Positions 6,923 to 14,848 of a DNA stretch of 25,506 nt are shown here, piece by piece. The stretch comes from a virus. The stretch is from positions 1-25,506 of IMG/VR virus record IMGVR_UViG_3300017757_000132; one strand, given 5' to 3'. How positions within the stretch are numbered: position 1 is the first letter of the stretch; the number at the start of each line of letters is the position of its first letter. The position numbers and the translations under genes are program-made. The notes below the pieces were generated by a model, which saw only the letters and a list, made by a program, of their open reading frames with translations, did not search any database and was not told where the DNA came from.

Positions 6923-9319
6923 TTAAGCTTGAGGCATTGCGCTCTCTTTGCTTTGTTGTTCAAAATTAGTAGGCATTAAATCATTTTTTCTTTGATCTAT
7001 CATAGCGCTTTGCTGTGATCCTGCTATTCTTGTTCTTTTATCTTTACGATCTTCTATTTGTGCTTCTCTATTTGTTTCTCTTTGACCTTTCATTTGCTCT
7101 AACTGAACTTGATAATTAAATTCTTCAGCCATCAATTGACGTTTAATTTCAGCCTCGCTTCTCATACGTTCTATTTCCATTTGAGATTTAGCTTGTTCAA
7201 AGTTTATTTTTTGATTAGTTAAAACTTCTTGTTTCTGTACTTCAGACTCTGCAGCTGCTTGAGTAGCTTGAGTATTAGCTGACGCTTGTTGCTGAGCCAT
7301 GTCAGACTGTATTTGTCTTTCGTAAGCTTGTTTCTTTTTACGTTTTACTTTTAGCATTTGATTAGCTAATTTTAAACTACGTATTTGACGTATTTCAATA
7401 GCATCTTCTAAATCAATACCACCACTTGACAATGCAACTTGTATGTTTTGTTCTAGTTGTTGTTTTTCTTCGTCGTCTGGTTCAAGATCTAAGAAAATAC
7501 CAAAGTCATGTAAATTTAACTTATCAACTTCTTTTAAAGTAATACTATTAAAATTAGTTATACTATTCTTTAATGAGTTAGCTGTTAAAGGATAATCTAA
7601 CATATCACTAACTTTCTTAGATATGTTTTCACACATTCTTAAGGTTAAGAATAAACTACTATTGTTAATATGCTTAGTAGCAATATTAGATGCGTTAGCT
7701 GCCATTTTCTGTAAACCTACTAGTGTATCTCTATCTGGAACAGATCCATCTCTAGCTTCACTTAACCCGGTTACATCACGTATCATTTGTAAATAATAAT
7801 TATACGTAGATATTAAGCTTTGTATCTTCGCTTGTCCAGAACCTGTAGATAATTCTTGAACAGGTATTTTACCTCTATTTATATCACCATCTTGTGTTAA
7901 AGATCTACCAACAACAGAACCTGTTTGGAAATACATATTAAGTGCTTCTGCTGGATTATAATTAGTACCGTTACCTAAATCAACCTCTGCTAAACCGTCC
8001 ATATCTAAGAACACACCATCTGGTACCATTCTAGCTATTACCTGTTGTAGTTTAAGATGTGTTATCTGTATCATATCAGCAAAACCAGTAATTCTACCTA
8101 CTGTAGATTCTATTCTACCTTTATACATACGTGGTGCACAAATAGCATAATTCATTTCTACTTTTGTAGTATCAGCCTTTGGTCTAGTCATGTTAGGACA
8201 CATTTCCCATCTTAGCATTATATCAGTACCTAAAACTTTAACTCCTCTGTAAAGAGTTTCAATAGTTCTACCTACTCTTTCAAACATGTCGCTTTCTGGT
8301 GGATTAAAAGTATCAGGTTTTTCTAATGCTTTTTCTAATCCATATTCTGTTTCTTTTATTTTAAATACTTGCTCGCTATAAGTCTTGTATTCAAAGTATA
8401 ATAATGGAACAGTGTTTTGATCCCATGGACCATTACCATAACCATACATATAAGTTCTGTTACCTTGTTGTTGTTGTATTTTTTCTAACGTAGCATCATC
8501 TAATGTAGGAAATTGCTTTGCTATTTCAGCTAAAGTAACTGGTTTTAATTCACCTACATAATATATATCTTCAAAGTTTGGATCCTCTGTGTAAGAATAT
8601 ATTAAATAAGCTGGATCAACATAGTCAACTGTAATACCATTAGAAAGATTAAAATTAGTTTTACAAGCTCCAATACCACATGTAACTAAATCATAATTAA
8701 CTCTTCGCTTAGTTAATTCCCATCTGTTTGAATCTAGCACTTGATTTATTACTTCTTCTTCAGCAATTTCTACAGACTGCTTATAACTTAATTGCATATG
8801 TAGTTCTAATTCAGTTTCATCTGCAGGTAACTTACTCTCTGGAATTGTTGTATTGAATAAAGAAGCATCAAGTTTGTTTACTATTTCTTCCATTGTTTGT
8901 CTAGCAAAAATATCTTGTGCTAGCATTTCAGCGTAGTTAGTTCTTTTTTCTAGAGACTGAGGATCTTGAGCAAACGCGTTTATTTCATAATTTTTATTAG
9001 AAATACCATTAACTAATATATCCACGAATTTAGATATAATAGGAACTGGTTTCCAGTCTAAATTAAGATAAGACAAATCACCATTAATAGATAACTCATC
9101 TTTATATTTTTCTACAGGTTGTTCACCTCTTGCGTATAATCTTAATCTATTATAGTTGTTCCAAGTAGTTAAGTATCTATTACCATTAGTTCTACCTTGA
9201 TTAAACCATTCCTGCTCTATAGCTTGTGCAACCTGCGTACCATATTCCCAAGTAGCTTTTTCAGCGTCACTAACAACTTGGCTAGGAAATGTACTATTAG
9301 TATTATAATTTATCTTCAT
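6923..9319 (-). CDS. Portal protein (798 aa)
   Basis: The portal is the dodecameric ring at one capsid vertex through which DNA is packaged and ejected. Residues about 85-110 (NLDWKPVPIISKFVDILVNG), 205-245 (NYDLVTCGIGACKTNF, VDYVDPAYLIYSYTEDPNFE) and 400-470 fit the stem and wing of large podovirus portals. The region QMIRDVTGLSEARDGSVPDR (511-530), then LVGLQKMAANASNIATKHI, is very like crAss-type portals as I recall them. Residues about 655-775 form a long Gln/Glu/Arg-rich coiled region that resembles the barrel seen in podovirus portals. The start codon abuts the terminase stop with no gap, so the two are translated in tandem. Length matches crAss-like portals (about 750-830 aa). Confidence 0.85.
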   Translation of the reverse strand: MKINYNTNSTFPSQVVSDAEKATWEYGTQVAQAIEQEWFNQGRTNGNRYLTTWNNYNRLRLYARGEQPVEKYKDELSINGDLSYLNLDWKPVPIISKFVDILVNGISNKNYEINAFAQDPQSLEKRTNYAEMLAQDIFARQTMEEIVNKLDASLFNTTIPESKLPADETELELHMQLSYKQSVEIAEEEVINQVLDSNRWELTKRRVNYDLVTCGIGACKTNFNLSNGITVDYVDPAYLIYSYTEDPNFEDIYYVGELKPVTLAEIAKQFPTLDDATLEKIQQQQGNRTYMYGYGNGPWDQNTVPLLYFEYKTYSEQVFKIKETEYGLEKALEKPDTFNPPESDMFERVGRTIETLYRGVKVLGTDIMLRWEMCPNMTRPKADTTKVEMNYAICAPRMYKGRIESTVGRITGFADMIQITHLKLQQVIARMVPDGVFLDMDGLAEVDLGNGTNYNPAEALNMYFQTGSVVGRSLTQDGDINRGKIPVQELSTGSGQAKIQSLISTYNYYLQMIRDVTGLSEARDGSVPDRDTLVGLQKMAANASNIATKHINNSSLFLTLRMCENISKKVSDMLDYPLTANSLKNSITNFNSITLKEVDKLNLHDFGIFLDLEPDDEEKQQLEQNIQVALSSGGIDLEDAIEIRQIRSLKLANQMLKVKRKKKQAYERQIQSDMAQQQASANTQATQAAAESEVQKQEVLTNQKINFEQAKSQMEIERMRSEAEIKRQLMAEEFNYQVQLEQMKGQRETNREAQIEDRKDKRTRIAGSQQSAMIDQRKNDLMPTNFEQQSKESAMPQA

Positions 9320-11536
9320 TTAATCTATAATTTTTGATAATGAACCACTATTGTCGTATTTTTTTATACCTAAATCATACGTTTGTTTAATTAACTTAGG
9401 AACTGGTCTATATTTATTTTTATTACATGCCATAATAGCTAAGCCTGAACTAATAGAAGCATCATGTGATGTTCTGTTATTTATATTAAATTTTGCCCAG
9501 TCTTCTAATGTTCTTTGGAAATACATATCTCCATAGTTAAGATTTTCTAGTAAACCAACTCGCTCTTCTATATAAGATTCTATAGCTGCAGCATGAGCTT
9601 GTTTTATGTCTTCGCTTGAATTTGGTATACCACCTATTTCTCTTTCTGTTACTGATAACTTGTTATATATTTTATCAGGTCTATTCATTGCATAAGCTCT
9701 ATAACCTCTTCTTTTAAAATGATATAATAATCTAGGTTTGTTATTTTCTGCTAATATTGGCATACCATAAAAAATACAAGCCATAAGTACATCTTCAAAA
9801 AACATTTCAGCTGTTTGGGGTCTAGCTATATATTCTAAAAAGAAATGATTAGGTGGAACATCTTCCATACTAAATTTAGTTAAACCATGTAAAGATCCAT
9901 TAGAACCTCTACCATCTACTGTTCCTGATATATCATAACTATCACAACCAAAAGCTCCTAGATTTTCATTACCAGGATGTTTTCTTCCTAACTTATTAAT
10001 TACATTGTTTTGTAATCTTTGAGGCGGAACCCATGATACAAAAAATCTACCATTTTTATTTGGTACAAATATAACAGTAGTATCTTTTATACCTCCTGTC
10101 CAAGCAAAAGAACCTTGAGTTACAACATTGCTATGTTTTATATCTGCGTTCCAATCAACCTGTTGGTATATTTTAGTTAAGTTAAATAAAGAGTTTTTAG
10201 ATTCATCTCTAAAAGCATGTTTAGTTGTACGTGGAAATTGTCTGTAAAATTCATTTAAAGCATCTTGATCTTCGCTTAAACCATCTACTTCATTTTTCCA
10301 ATAGTCTAATACTCCTAGTTTAATTTTTTGCCCGTGAGGATCTTCCTTAGGTTCTTTGGGTGTTTCGAATACAGGTACGCCATAAGAATCAATGTATCCT
10401 TCGTAGTTCCATTCCATAGGTATGAACAAACTATAGAGTCCGCTACGCGTTTGTCCATTTGCATTTCTTTTGTTAACATCTGAACTTTCATATAATTTTT
10501 TAAAATTTCCACCACCTTTATCTAAAGCGTTTGATGTTGATCCCATCATACACTTGCCAATAATTCTAGATCCTAATCTTAAACATGTCTTTGTAACTCT
10601 CCAGTTGTTTAAAATATTATTAGGTCTTTCCCATTTACCAGATTCATCATGTACTAATAGTTTTAGTTTTTCACCATCATAACTGTTATCACCAGTATTT
10701 TTCCAATCAATTGTTGTGTCTAGTCCTTGTAACTCTGCCGCAACTTCTCCACTTATAATTTTTCTTCGTGTAAATTTAGAAGCTGGTACTCTATATGCTA
10801 ACTCTGTTTTAGGTCGATCCATACCATCTTGAATCGGTTTAAAAAAGAAAGGATAATTAACTGATATTGGTACTACTTTGTCAGTAAACATAGTTTTAGC
10901 ATCAGGACCTGTTTTAGATAATATACCATATCTTGAATCACTAGATATTGTAGCTAAATTAACAACTTCTCCTGAAGCCATAAATGAAAAACCAGATCTA
11001 CGGTTTTTTAAATAACACATACCATAACATCTAACATCTGCTTTACAAGCTTCCCAGAATATAAAGAATAATCTATTCGCTTCTCTAAAGTCTGGTGGTC
11101 CAACATCAATCTTACTCCATTGTAAGTACATATAATGTGTTCCTGTTAAATAAACATCTCTATCATCGTTTTTAAACCAAAAACCTTCTTCACGTCTAGT
11201 AAATTCTATATCAATAAAATCATACCATCTTTCTTTAAAGTCTTCTGGATATTTATCCCACTCAAAAACACTTTTAATTTTTTTAAGAACTTTAGGTAAT
11301 GGTGTTCTTTTCCATTTATTATTTTCAAAAGAGTGTACGTTTTTAGGTCTACTAGGAACTCCAATTTTTAAACCTTGTATTTCATATATATCACCTACAG
11401 TTCCGTCTTTACTTATAACTACAAAATCATATTTCTCATTATAACCATATTCCCATTTCTTATACTTGTTATTTCGTTTAAGAACTTTTGGTTTAACGTG
11501 ATCTTTTAATATACTATATAAACTTTGCTCGTACAT
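9320..11536 (-). CDS. terL: Terminase large subunit (738 aa)
   Basis: This is the ATP-driven packaging motor and headful/end nuclease. The ATPase domain shows a deviant Walker A loop KNRRSGFS (177-184), Walker B LLVHDE (293-298) with the catalytic Glu at 298, and a coupling motif GSTSN (332-336). The C-terminal nuclease of RNase H fold shows acidic residues in GCDSYD (Asp 532 or 535), near LAENNK (Glu 597) and in SHDASISSGLA (Asp 692). The N-terminal 150 residues are an extra domain (RDVYLTGTHYMYLQWSKID) as seen in large crAss-like and marine phage terminases. The ATG overlaps the previous stop by one base (TAATG), and portal follows immediately, giving the standard terminase-portal order. 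All active-site elements look intact. Confidence 0.92.
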   Translation of the reverse strand: MYEQSLYSILKDHVKPKVLKRNNKYKKWEYGYNEKYDFVVISKDGTVGDIYEIQGLKIGVPSRPKNVHSFENNKWKRTPLPKVLKKIKSVFEWDKYPEDFKERWYDFIDIEFTRREEGFWFKNDDRDVYLTGTHYMYLQWSKIDVGPPDFREANRLFFIFWEACKADVRCYGMCYLKNRRSGFSFMASGEVVNLATISSDSRYGILSKTGPDAKTMFTDKVVPISVNYPFFFKPIQDGMDRPKTELAYRVPASKFTRRKIISGEVAAELQGLDTTIDWKNTGDNSYDGEKLKLLVHDESGKWERPNNILNNWRVTKTCLRLGSRIIGKCMMGSTSNALDKGGGNFKKLYESSDVNKRNANGQTRSGLYSLFIPMEWNYEGYIDSYGVPVFETPKEPKEDPHGQKIKLGVLDYWKNEVDGLSEDQDALNEFYRQFPRTTKHAFRDESKNSLFNLTKIYQQVDWNADIKHSNVVTQGSFAWTGGIKDTTVIFVPNKNGRFFVSWVPPQRLQNNVINKLGRKHPGNENLGAFGCDSYDISGTVDGRGSNGSLHGLTKFSMEDVPPNHFFLEYIARPQTAEMFFEDVLMACIFYGMPILAENNKPRLLYHFKRRGYRAYAMNRPDKIYNKLSVTEREIGGIPNSSEDIKQAHAAAIESYIEERVGLLENLNYGDMYFQRTLEDWAKFNINNRTSHDASISSGLAIMACNKNKYRPVPKLIKQTYDLGIKKYDNSGSLSKIID

Positions 11537-11814
11537 TATTTAGATCTTCCTTCAGCAAAACCACGGAAAGTAGTTTCTTTTTTTTCTTCTACTTTAGGTT
11601 TATCTTCAAGTAGATTCTTTTCTTCTTCTATTCTATTCAATATTTCAAAAGCATCAAATATACACAGCTTTTTAGTAGCAGCAGCGTTTTTTAATCTATC
11701 TGCAGAAATGTCTGGTCCAAAATCTATAATTGGTTCTTTAGCAACTTTAATTAATTCTTTAACTGCTAACTGTCCAGCTTGGATTATATTCTTCTTCGTT
11801 TCCTTTGTGCTCAT
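11536..11814 (-). CDS. Small conserved protein before terminase, small-terminase candidate (92 aa)
   Basis: A short, mostly helical protein. It has QLAVKELIKVAKEPIIDFG, then a conserved-looking core DISADRLKNAAATKKLCIFD and AFEILNRIEEEKNLLE, and a charged tail ending in Arg/Lys. I remember this core as a recurrent small phage protein without an assigned function. It overlaps the end of the tandem GroES-like gene by 56 bp and couples to terL through TAATG, the classic place for a small terminase subunit. No helix-turn-helix is obvious, so the small-terminase idea rests on position and size only. No alternative Met exists downstream to shorten the overlap. Confidence 0.55.
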   Translation of the reverse strand: MSTKETKKNIIQAGQLAVKELIKVAKEPIIDFGPDISADRLKNAAATKKLCIFDAFEILNRIEEEKNLLEDKPKVEEKKETTFRGFAEGRSK

Positions 11815-12364
11815 ATTTTATAACTATATCATTTGATTTCATACAATAAAGACGTTCATCATCTATAACAAACTCCCATTCAGCACCTGGCTTAAAACCT
11901 ATCTTATCTCCTGGATTAATCTTAGATGCCTCTAACTTATTATTACCAATTTTAACTATTCCTATATAAGGATTTTCTTTTCTGTTCTCTAGAGAAGATG
12001 AATTTTTAATTGGTTTTATAAAGCAACGATCACCAATTGATTTCCAAGCGTCATTACTTTTGTATAGATAAATTTGATCCATACCAACAAAATACATATT
12101 GTCTTTAAAATAAGACCTACTGTTGCTTTGTTTTCCTTTCATATTATAGAAACGTCTAAAAACATTTTGATGCACTATAACTATATCTCCTTTTTTAATA
12201 GAAGTTTTTATAGCAATTGGTGTTTCTAAAACTACAGCAAATCTATTAACAAATTTCCAAGACTCAATTTTAGTATTTAAAATTAAAGTTTTTTCACCTA
12301 TTTTTTTAGTATTTGCATAACGTTCGCCTAAAGGTTCTACAATAAAATCGTATAAACTTTTCAT
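11759..12364 (-). CDS. Tandem GroES-like co-chaperonin candidate (201 aa)
   Basis: The protein reads as two GroES-type barrels. In the first (about 6-102), DFIVEPLGERY matches the GroES opening, IGEKTLILNT (22-31) sits where the mobile loop with its hydrophobic tripeptide lies, RFAVVLET matches the GEVLAVG strand, SIKKGDIVIVH (55-65) matches VKVGDIVIF, and YFVGMDQIYLY matches the final LIMSESDILAI strand. In the second (about 111-185), RCFIKPI, GIVKIGNN, INPGDKIGFKPG (149-160) and LYCMKSNDIVIKYE repeat the same order, but the mobile loop is replaced by a short polar linker. Tandem GroES barrels are known in chloroplast Cpn20. The gene starts with a TAATG overlap after the 81-aa frame and lies just before the terminase genes. 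The fold is inferred by eye. Confidence 0.6.
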   Translation of the reverse strand: MKSLYDFIVEPLGERYANTKKIGEKTLILNTKIESWKFVNRFAVVLETPIAIKTSIKKGDIVIVHQNVFRRFYNMKGKQSNSRSYFKDNMYFVGMDQIYLYKSNDAWKSIGDRCFIKPIKNSSSLENRKENPYIGIVKIGNNKLEASKINPGDKIGFKPGAEWEFVIDDERLYCMKSNDIVIKYEHKGNEEEYNPSWTVSS

Positions 12365-12591
12365 TAATATTCTAAGTCATACTCAATAGATATAGCCATG
12401 TTAGAATTAAATTTTTTCCATGGCAATATCTCATTGTGTTTTTTTATATGTATATTATAAGAATTATCTTTTTCATCTAACAGTATATGTGATATTTCAT
12501 GACCACCATAAACCTGTTGACCTATAGAATAATGCATTGCTTCATTCTTATAATCAGCACCAATGCTGATTTTTCTTATAACATTACTCAT
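12364..12591 (-). CDS. Small beta-rich conserved phage protein (75 aa)
   Basis: I prefer the ATG at 12591 (start MSNVIRKISIGADYKNEAMH). It overlaps the previous stop by only 8 bases (ATGAGTAATG). A longer start at 12609 adds MNYKKK and a larger overlap. The sequence looks like a small beta sheet (QQVYGGHEISHILLDEKDNS, YNIHIKKHNEILPWKKF) ending in a conserved-looking NMAISIEYDLEY. No function is known to me. It is sandwiched between a coiled-coil gene and the tandem GroES-like gene, with a TAATG junction to the latter, so it is co-translated with packaging and chaperone genes. Confidence 0.6.
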   Translation of the reverse strand: MSNVIRKISIGADYKNEAMHYSIGQQVYGGHEISHILLDEKDNSYNIHIKKHNEILPWKKFNSNMAISIEYDLEY

Positions 12592-12823
12592 TTTCTTTTT
12601 GTAATTCAAAAGTACCGTCTTGTAAATTTATGTTTATTGAACCGTATTTTTCTTCTAGTACTTTTTTATATTCTTCTTGTTTCTGATTAACACCTGCTAG
12701 CTCGTGTAAAACTGCGTGTTTTTGAGTTTCTAAAACTCCGATATCTGTAGTTAGTTTATAAAGATTTGATTGTAAACCTTGTATTTCTTTTAACTCTTCT
12801 TCTGTTACTTTGTTTTCTGCCAT
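12584..12823 (-). CDS. Short coiled-coil protein (79 aa)
   Basis: Residues 5-60 have a near-continuous heptad-like pattern (EEELKEIQGLQSNLYKL, TTDIGVLETQKHAVLHEL, QKQEEYKKVLEEKYG), predicting a helical hairpin or parallel coiled coil. The end NINLQDGTFELQ looks like a short beta hairpin. Similar small proteins occur in many marine tailed phages, from memory, always without assigned function. The start codon abuts the stop of the secreted-protein gene, and the end overlaps the next gene by 8 bp. A role as assembly factor or virion minor protein is possible but unsupported. Confidence 0.6.
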   Translation of the reverse strand: MAENKVTEEELKEIQGLQSNLYKLTTDIGVLETQKHAVLHELAGVNQKQEEYKKVLEEKYGSININLQDGTFELQKENE

Positions 12824-13174
12824 TTAATTTAATTTAATTCGTTTATATTTACTTACGTTGTTGTTAGATCCTGTAAACTCACATAGTATAGTTTGTTCAT
12901 CTATTACAGTGTATTTAATGTTAATGCTATATTTAGTTTTTTCGGTGTATATATTTGTTACAATATAGTCTTTACCTTTTTTATAAATTTTTTCTTTAGC
13001 AGTTTTACCTGTTACAAAAGAAAAGTTACTAAAAGTGTATTTATCACCATCCCATAAAATAGCAACATAATAAGTTGATTTTTCACCTTTCCATAAACCT
13101 TCAAGTCCAGGGATTTCTTGAGCATAGGTGAAAGTACTCAAAAGCATTAACATGCTTATTAATAATTTTTTCAT
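12824..13174 (-). CDS. Secreted small beta-barrel-like protein with Flavobacteriia signal peptide (116 aa)
   Basis: The N-terminus is a textbook Sec signal peptide: MKKLL, a hydrophobic core (ISMLMLLSTF), then TYAQ with cleavage expected after Ala18. The mature part is about 98 residues of alternating beta strands (GLWKGEKSTYYVAILWDGDK, KYTFSNFSFVTG, YSINIKYTVIDEQTILCEF). It resembles a lipocalin- or META-like small barrel, although I cannot assign a family. Export to the periplasm or beyond is predicted. It lies between holin and coiled-coil genes, so it is probably made late. It could act in lysis, in superinfection exclusion, or on host envelope lipids or peptides. The signal peptide strongly suggests capture from, or adaptation to, a Flavobacteriia host. 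Confidence 0.7.
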   Translation of the reverse strand: MKKLLISMLMLLSTFTYAQEIPGLEGLWKGEKSTYYVAILWDGDKYTFSNFSFVTGKTAKEKIYKKGKDYIVTNIYTEKTKYSINIKYTVIDEQTILCEFTGSNNNVSKYKRIKLN

Positions 13175-13229
13175 AATATTTGATTTAATTTAATTGTTCT
13201 AAATTATAATCACTTATTTTGAATAATAT

Positions 13230-13685
13230 TTACTTTTTTCTAATAGCTTGAAATTTTTCAGCTCCTCGAGAACCAAAATACGCTACATATACTGTTACTA
13301 ATAATGTTTGTAAAAGATCTACCCAGTTATCATTTACACCAAATTTTAATTCAAAACTATCTAGCAATATAAGAATAACCATAGATATAGTTAAAAAAAT
13401 CAAAGACATAGGACGCGTGTTTTTACTTAGCCAGGAATCTGACTTCATATCGCTATTCCAACGCTTTGATATCTCTTGCATTTCAATTACATCTAACTCT
13501 AGTAATTTTAAAGCTTTTTCTTTATCTTCTGGCGGTAAAGCCGTTTCTTTATTTATAAGGTTTTTAACCAAACCCATTACACCACTATCAGGTAATACAT
13601 CACCCACAGTATTTAATATACCAGGAGCTGTGTTAGATAAAAATTTACCTACTTTAGTGTCTTTAAATTTTTTACTGCCCACCAA
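13230..13685 (-). CDS. Holin of the 3TM / gene-transfer-release type (151 aa)
   Basis: The layout matches the holin family of the '3TM, gene transfer release' type: a soluble helical N-terminal part (DKEKALKLLELDVIEMQEIS), the conserved-like linker SDSWLSKNTRP (82-92), membrane segments at about 93-110 (SLIFLTISMVILILLDSF) and 122-138 (LLQTLLVTVYVAYFG), and a basic end with GSRGAEKFQAIRKK. Only two hydrophobic segments are clear. No ATG is available at the start: the frame opens with TTG (13685) or GTG (13682), just after an in-frame stop, and overlaps the preceding gene by 11-14 bases. It would form the membrane lesions that time lysis. No endolysin is recognisable next to it. Confidence 0.72.
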   Translation of the reverse strand: MVGSKKFKDTKVGKFLSNTAPGILNTVGDVLPDSGVMGLVKNLINKETALPPEDKEKALKLLELDVIEMQEISKRWNSDMKSDSWLSKNTRPMSLIFLTISMVILILLDSFELKFGVNDNWVDLLQTLLVTVYVAYFGSRGAEKFQAIRKK

Positions 13686-14502
13686 AATTTATTTTATACT
13701 CTCCAGTTCTTTCATCTCTTAGAGAATCAAAAAATGCATCCCTGTCGTCTGAATCAAATTGACGTCTTACTTCAGCTTGTCTCAAAAAGTCACTTAAGTC
13801 TTGAGCAGACTTAGCTCTATCTCTAAGATCTATAAAACTATTAATATTTCTTAAAGATTGGCCACTAGGATTTGCAGCATAACCTCCTCTAAGATTTGTT
13901 GGAACTCCAGTTTCTTTAGTGGATATAGGAAACTTTGATCTTACAGGCATTTCTTGACCTATTACAACATTATTTTTATTGTAAATATTTTCTTGTGATA
14001 AAGCTGCTTCCAAAGCATCTTCACCTTGAGCAGCGGCGTTCATTAAATACTCATGTCTGTCTACTGCTGTTTTAGCTGCTTTTTCTGCTTTTTTATCAAA
14101 CTCCGGACCAAAATAAGTGCTACCTCTAGTTCCTTGTCTTTCATCAACAAAACTACCGCCAAGCATTCTATCTTGTTCAGCTTTTCTTTCCTCCTCTATT
14201 GTCATTGCATTTCTATTTCTAATATCTGATTGCATTGGATTATAAACATTACCAACATGATGCTTAGAACTTAAATATGGAAATTTTTTATCAACACCTT
14301 CATTTTTTACATAAGGAGCTCTAGGTGTATTACCAATTACTTCATTATAAGTGTCTTTTCCTCTATAGCCAGCTAAATCAATAAGAGCTTGTCTACTTTT
14401 TTCGTTTGATTGATTGATTCTTTCATCAAAACCTTTTTTATCATAAAGATCTGGCATGTTTAATCTAGGGAATGGACTTCCGGTTTTGTAATTACTTTTC
14501 AT
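13672..14502 (-). CDS. Hypothetical charged, probably disordered protein (276 aa)
   Basis: I take the ATG at 14502 (MKSNYKTGSPFPRLNMPDLY). The frame can be extended to 14574, but that adds 24 residues of atypical sequence overlapping the previous gene by 71 bp. At 14502 the gap is one base and the leader is A/T-rich (AAAAATATTAATATG). The protein is rich in Asp, Arg, Glu, Asn and Gly with few hydrophobic cores. The end (SDFLRQAEVRRQFDSDDRDA) looks helical and charged. No domain is recognised. It is a candidate internal or ejected virion protein by composition only. Confidence 0.55.
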   Translation of the reverse strand: MKSNYKTGSPFPRLNMPDLYDKKGFDERINQSNEKSRQALIDLAGYRGKDTYNEVIGNTPRAPYVKNEGVDKKFPYLSSKHHVGNVYNPMQSDIRNRNAMTIEEERKAEQDRMLGGSFVDERQGTRGSTYFGPEFDKKAEKAAKTAVDRHEYLMNAAAQGEDALEAALSQENIYNKNNVVIGQEMPVRSKFPISTKETGVPTNLRGGYAANPSGQSLRNINSFIDLRDRAKSAQDLSDFLRQAEVRRQFDSDDRDAFFDSLRDERTGEYKINFGGQ

Positions 14503-14503
14503 A

Positions 14504-14848
14504 TTAATATTTTTCGTAGGGATCTGTTTTACTATATGCTTCTTTTTCCCAAGGTAAATCTGGACTACCTTCATTCATTTTGCTTCTTGGGTATGTTTTA
14601 CCTTTCCAATAAACGTTTTCATCGTCATAATCTAAATCACCTCTTCTTACTTGGTCAACATGAATTCTTTCATGTTCTATAATGCTTTCTCTTTCTTCAG
14701 GATCAGTTATTTTATCAGATACTAATATAGTACCGTTTTTATTTCCTTTACCTAAAACGCCCTCACCTAAGTCAACTTGATACACAGGAGTGTTATTGAT
14801 TTCTAATGGAGAATTCATCTTGAATCTTTTAGTTAAATTTATTCTCAT
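14504..14848 (-). CDS. Mini zinc-metallopeptidase-like protein with HExxH motif (114 aa)
   Basis: Residues 57-67 read IEHERIHVDQV, giving an HExxH motif (His59, Glu60, His63) on a helix that follows a loop rich in Asp/Glu. Downstream, LPWEKEAY (98-105) offers a Glu (101 or 103) in a position plausible for a third zinc ligand, as in gluzincins. The intervening YDDENVYWKGKTYPRSKMNE is conserved-looking. The N-terminal 50 residues form beta strands (NNTPVYQVDLGEG, NGTILVSDKI). The start overlaps the stop of the 51-aa gene as ATGA. At 114 residues it is far smaller than most HExxH proteases, so it may be a minimal peptidase or a protein that keeps only the metal site. A lysis or capsid-maturation role is speculation. 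Confidence 0.6.
   Translation of the reverse strand: MRINLTKRFKMNSPLEINNTPVYQVDLGEGVLGKGNKNGTILVSDKITDPEERESIIEHERIHVDQVRRGDLDYDDENVYWKGKTYPRSKMNEGSPDLPWEKEAYSKTDPYEKY

Noticed and set aside
11525-11836. 103-codon plus-strand ORF across the terL/92-aa gene junction
   Set aside because: It covers two real minus-strand genes that have a TAATG junction. Hydrophobic composition is an artefact of the opposite strand.
14503-14574. Upstream extension of the 276-aa gene to 14574
   Set aside because: It adds 24 residues overlapping the HExxH gene. The ATG at 14502 has a better leader and a natural junction.
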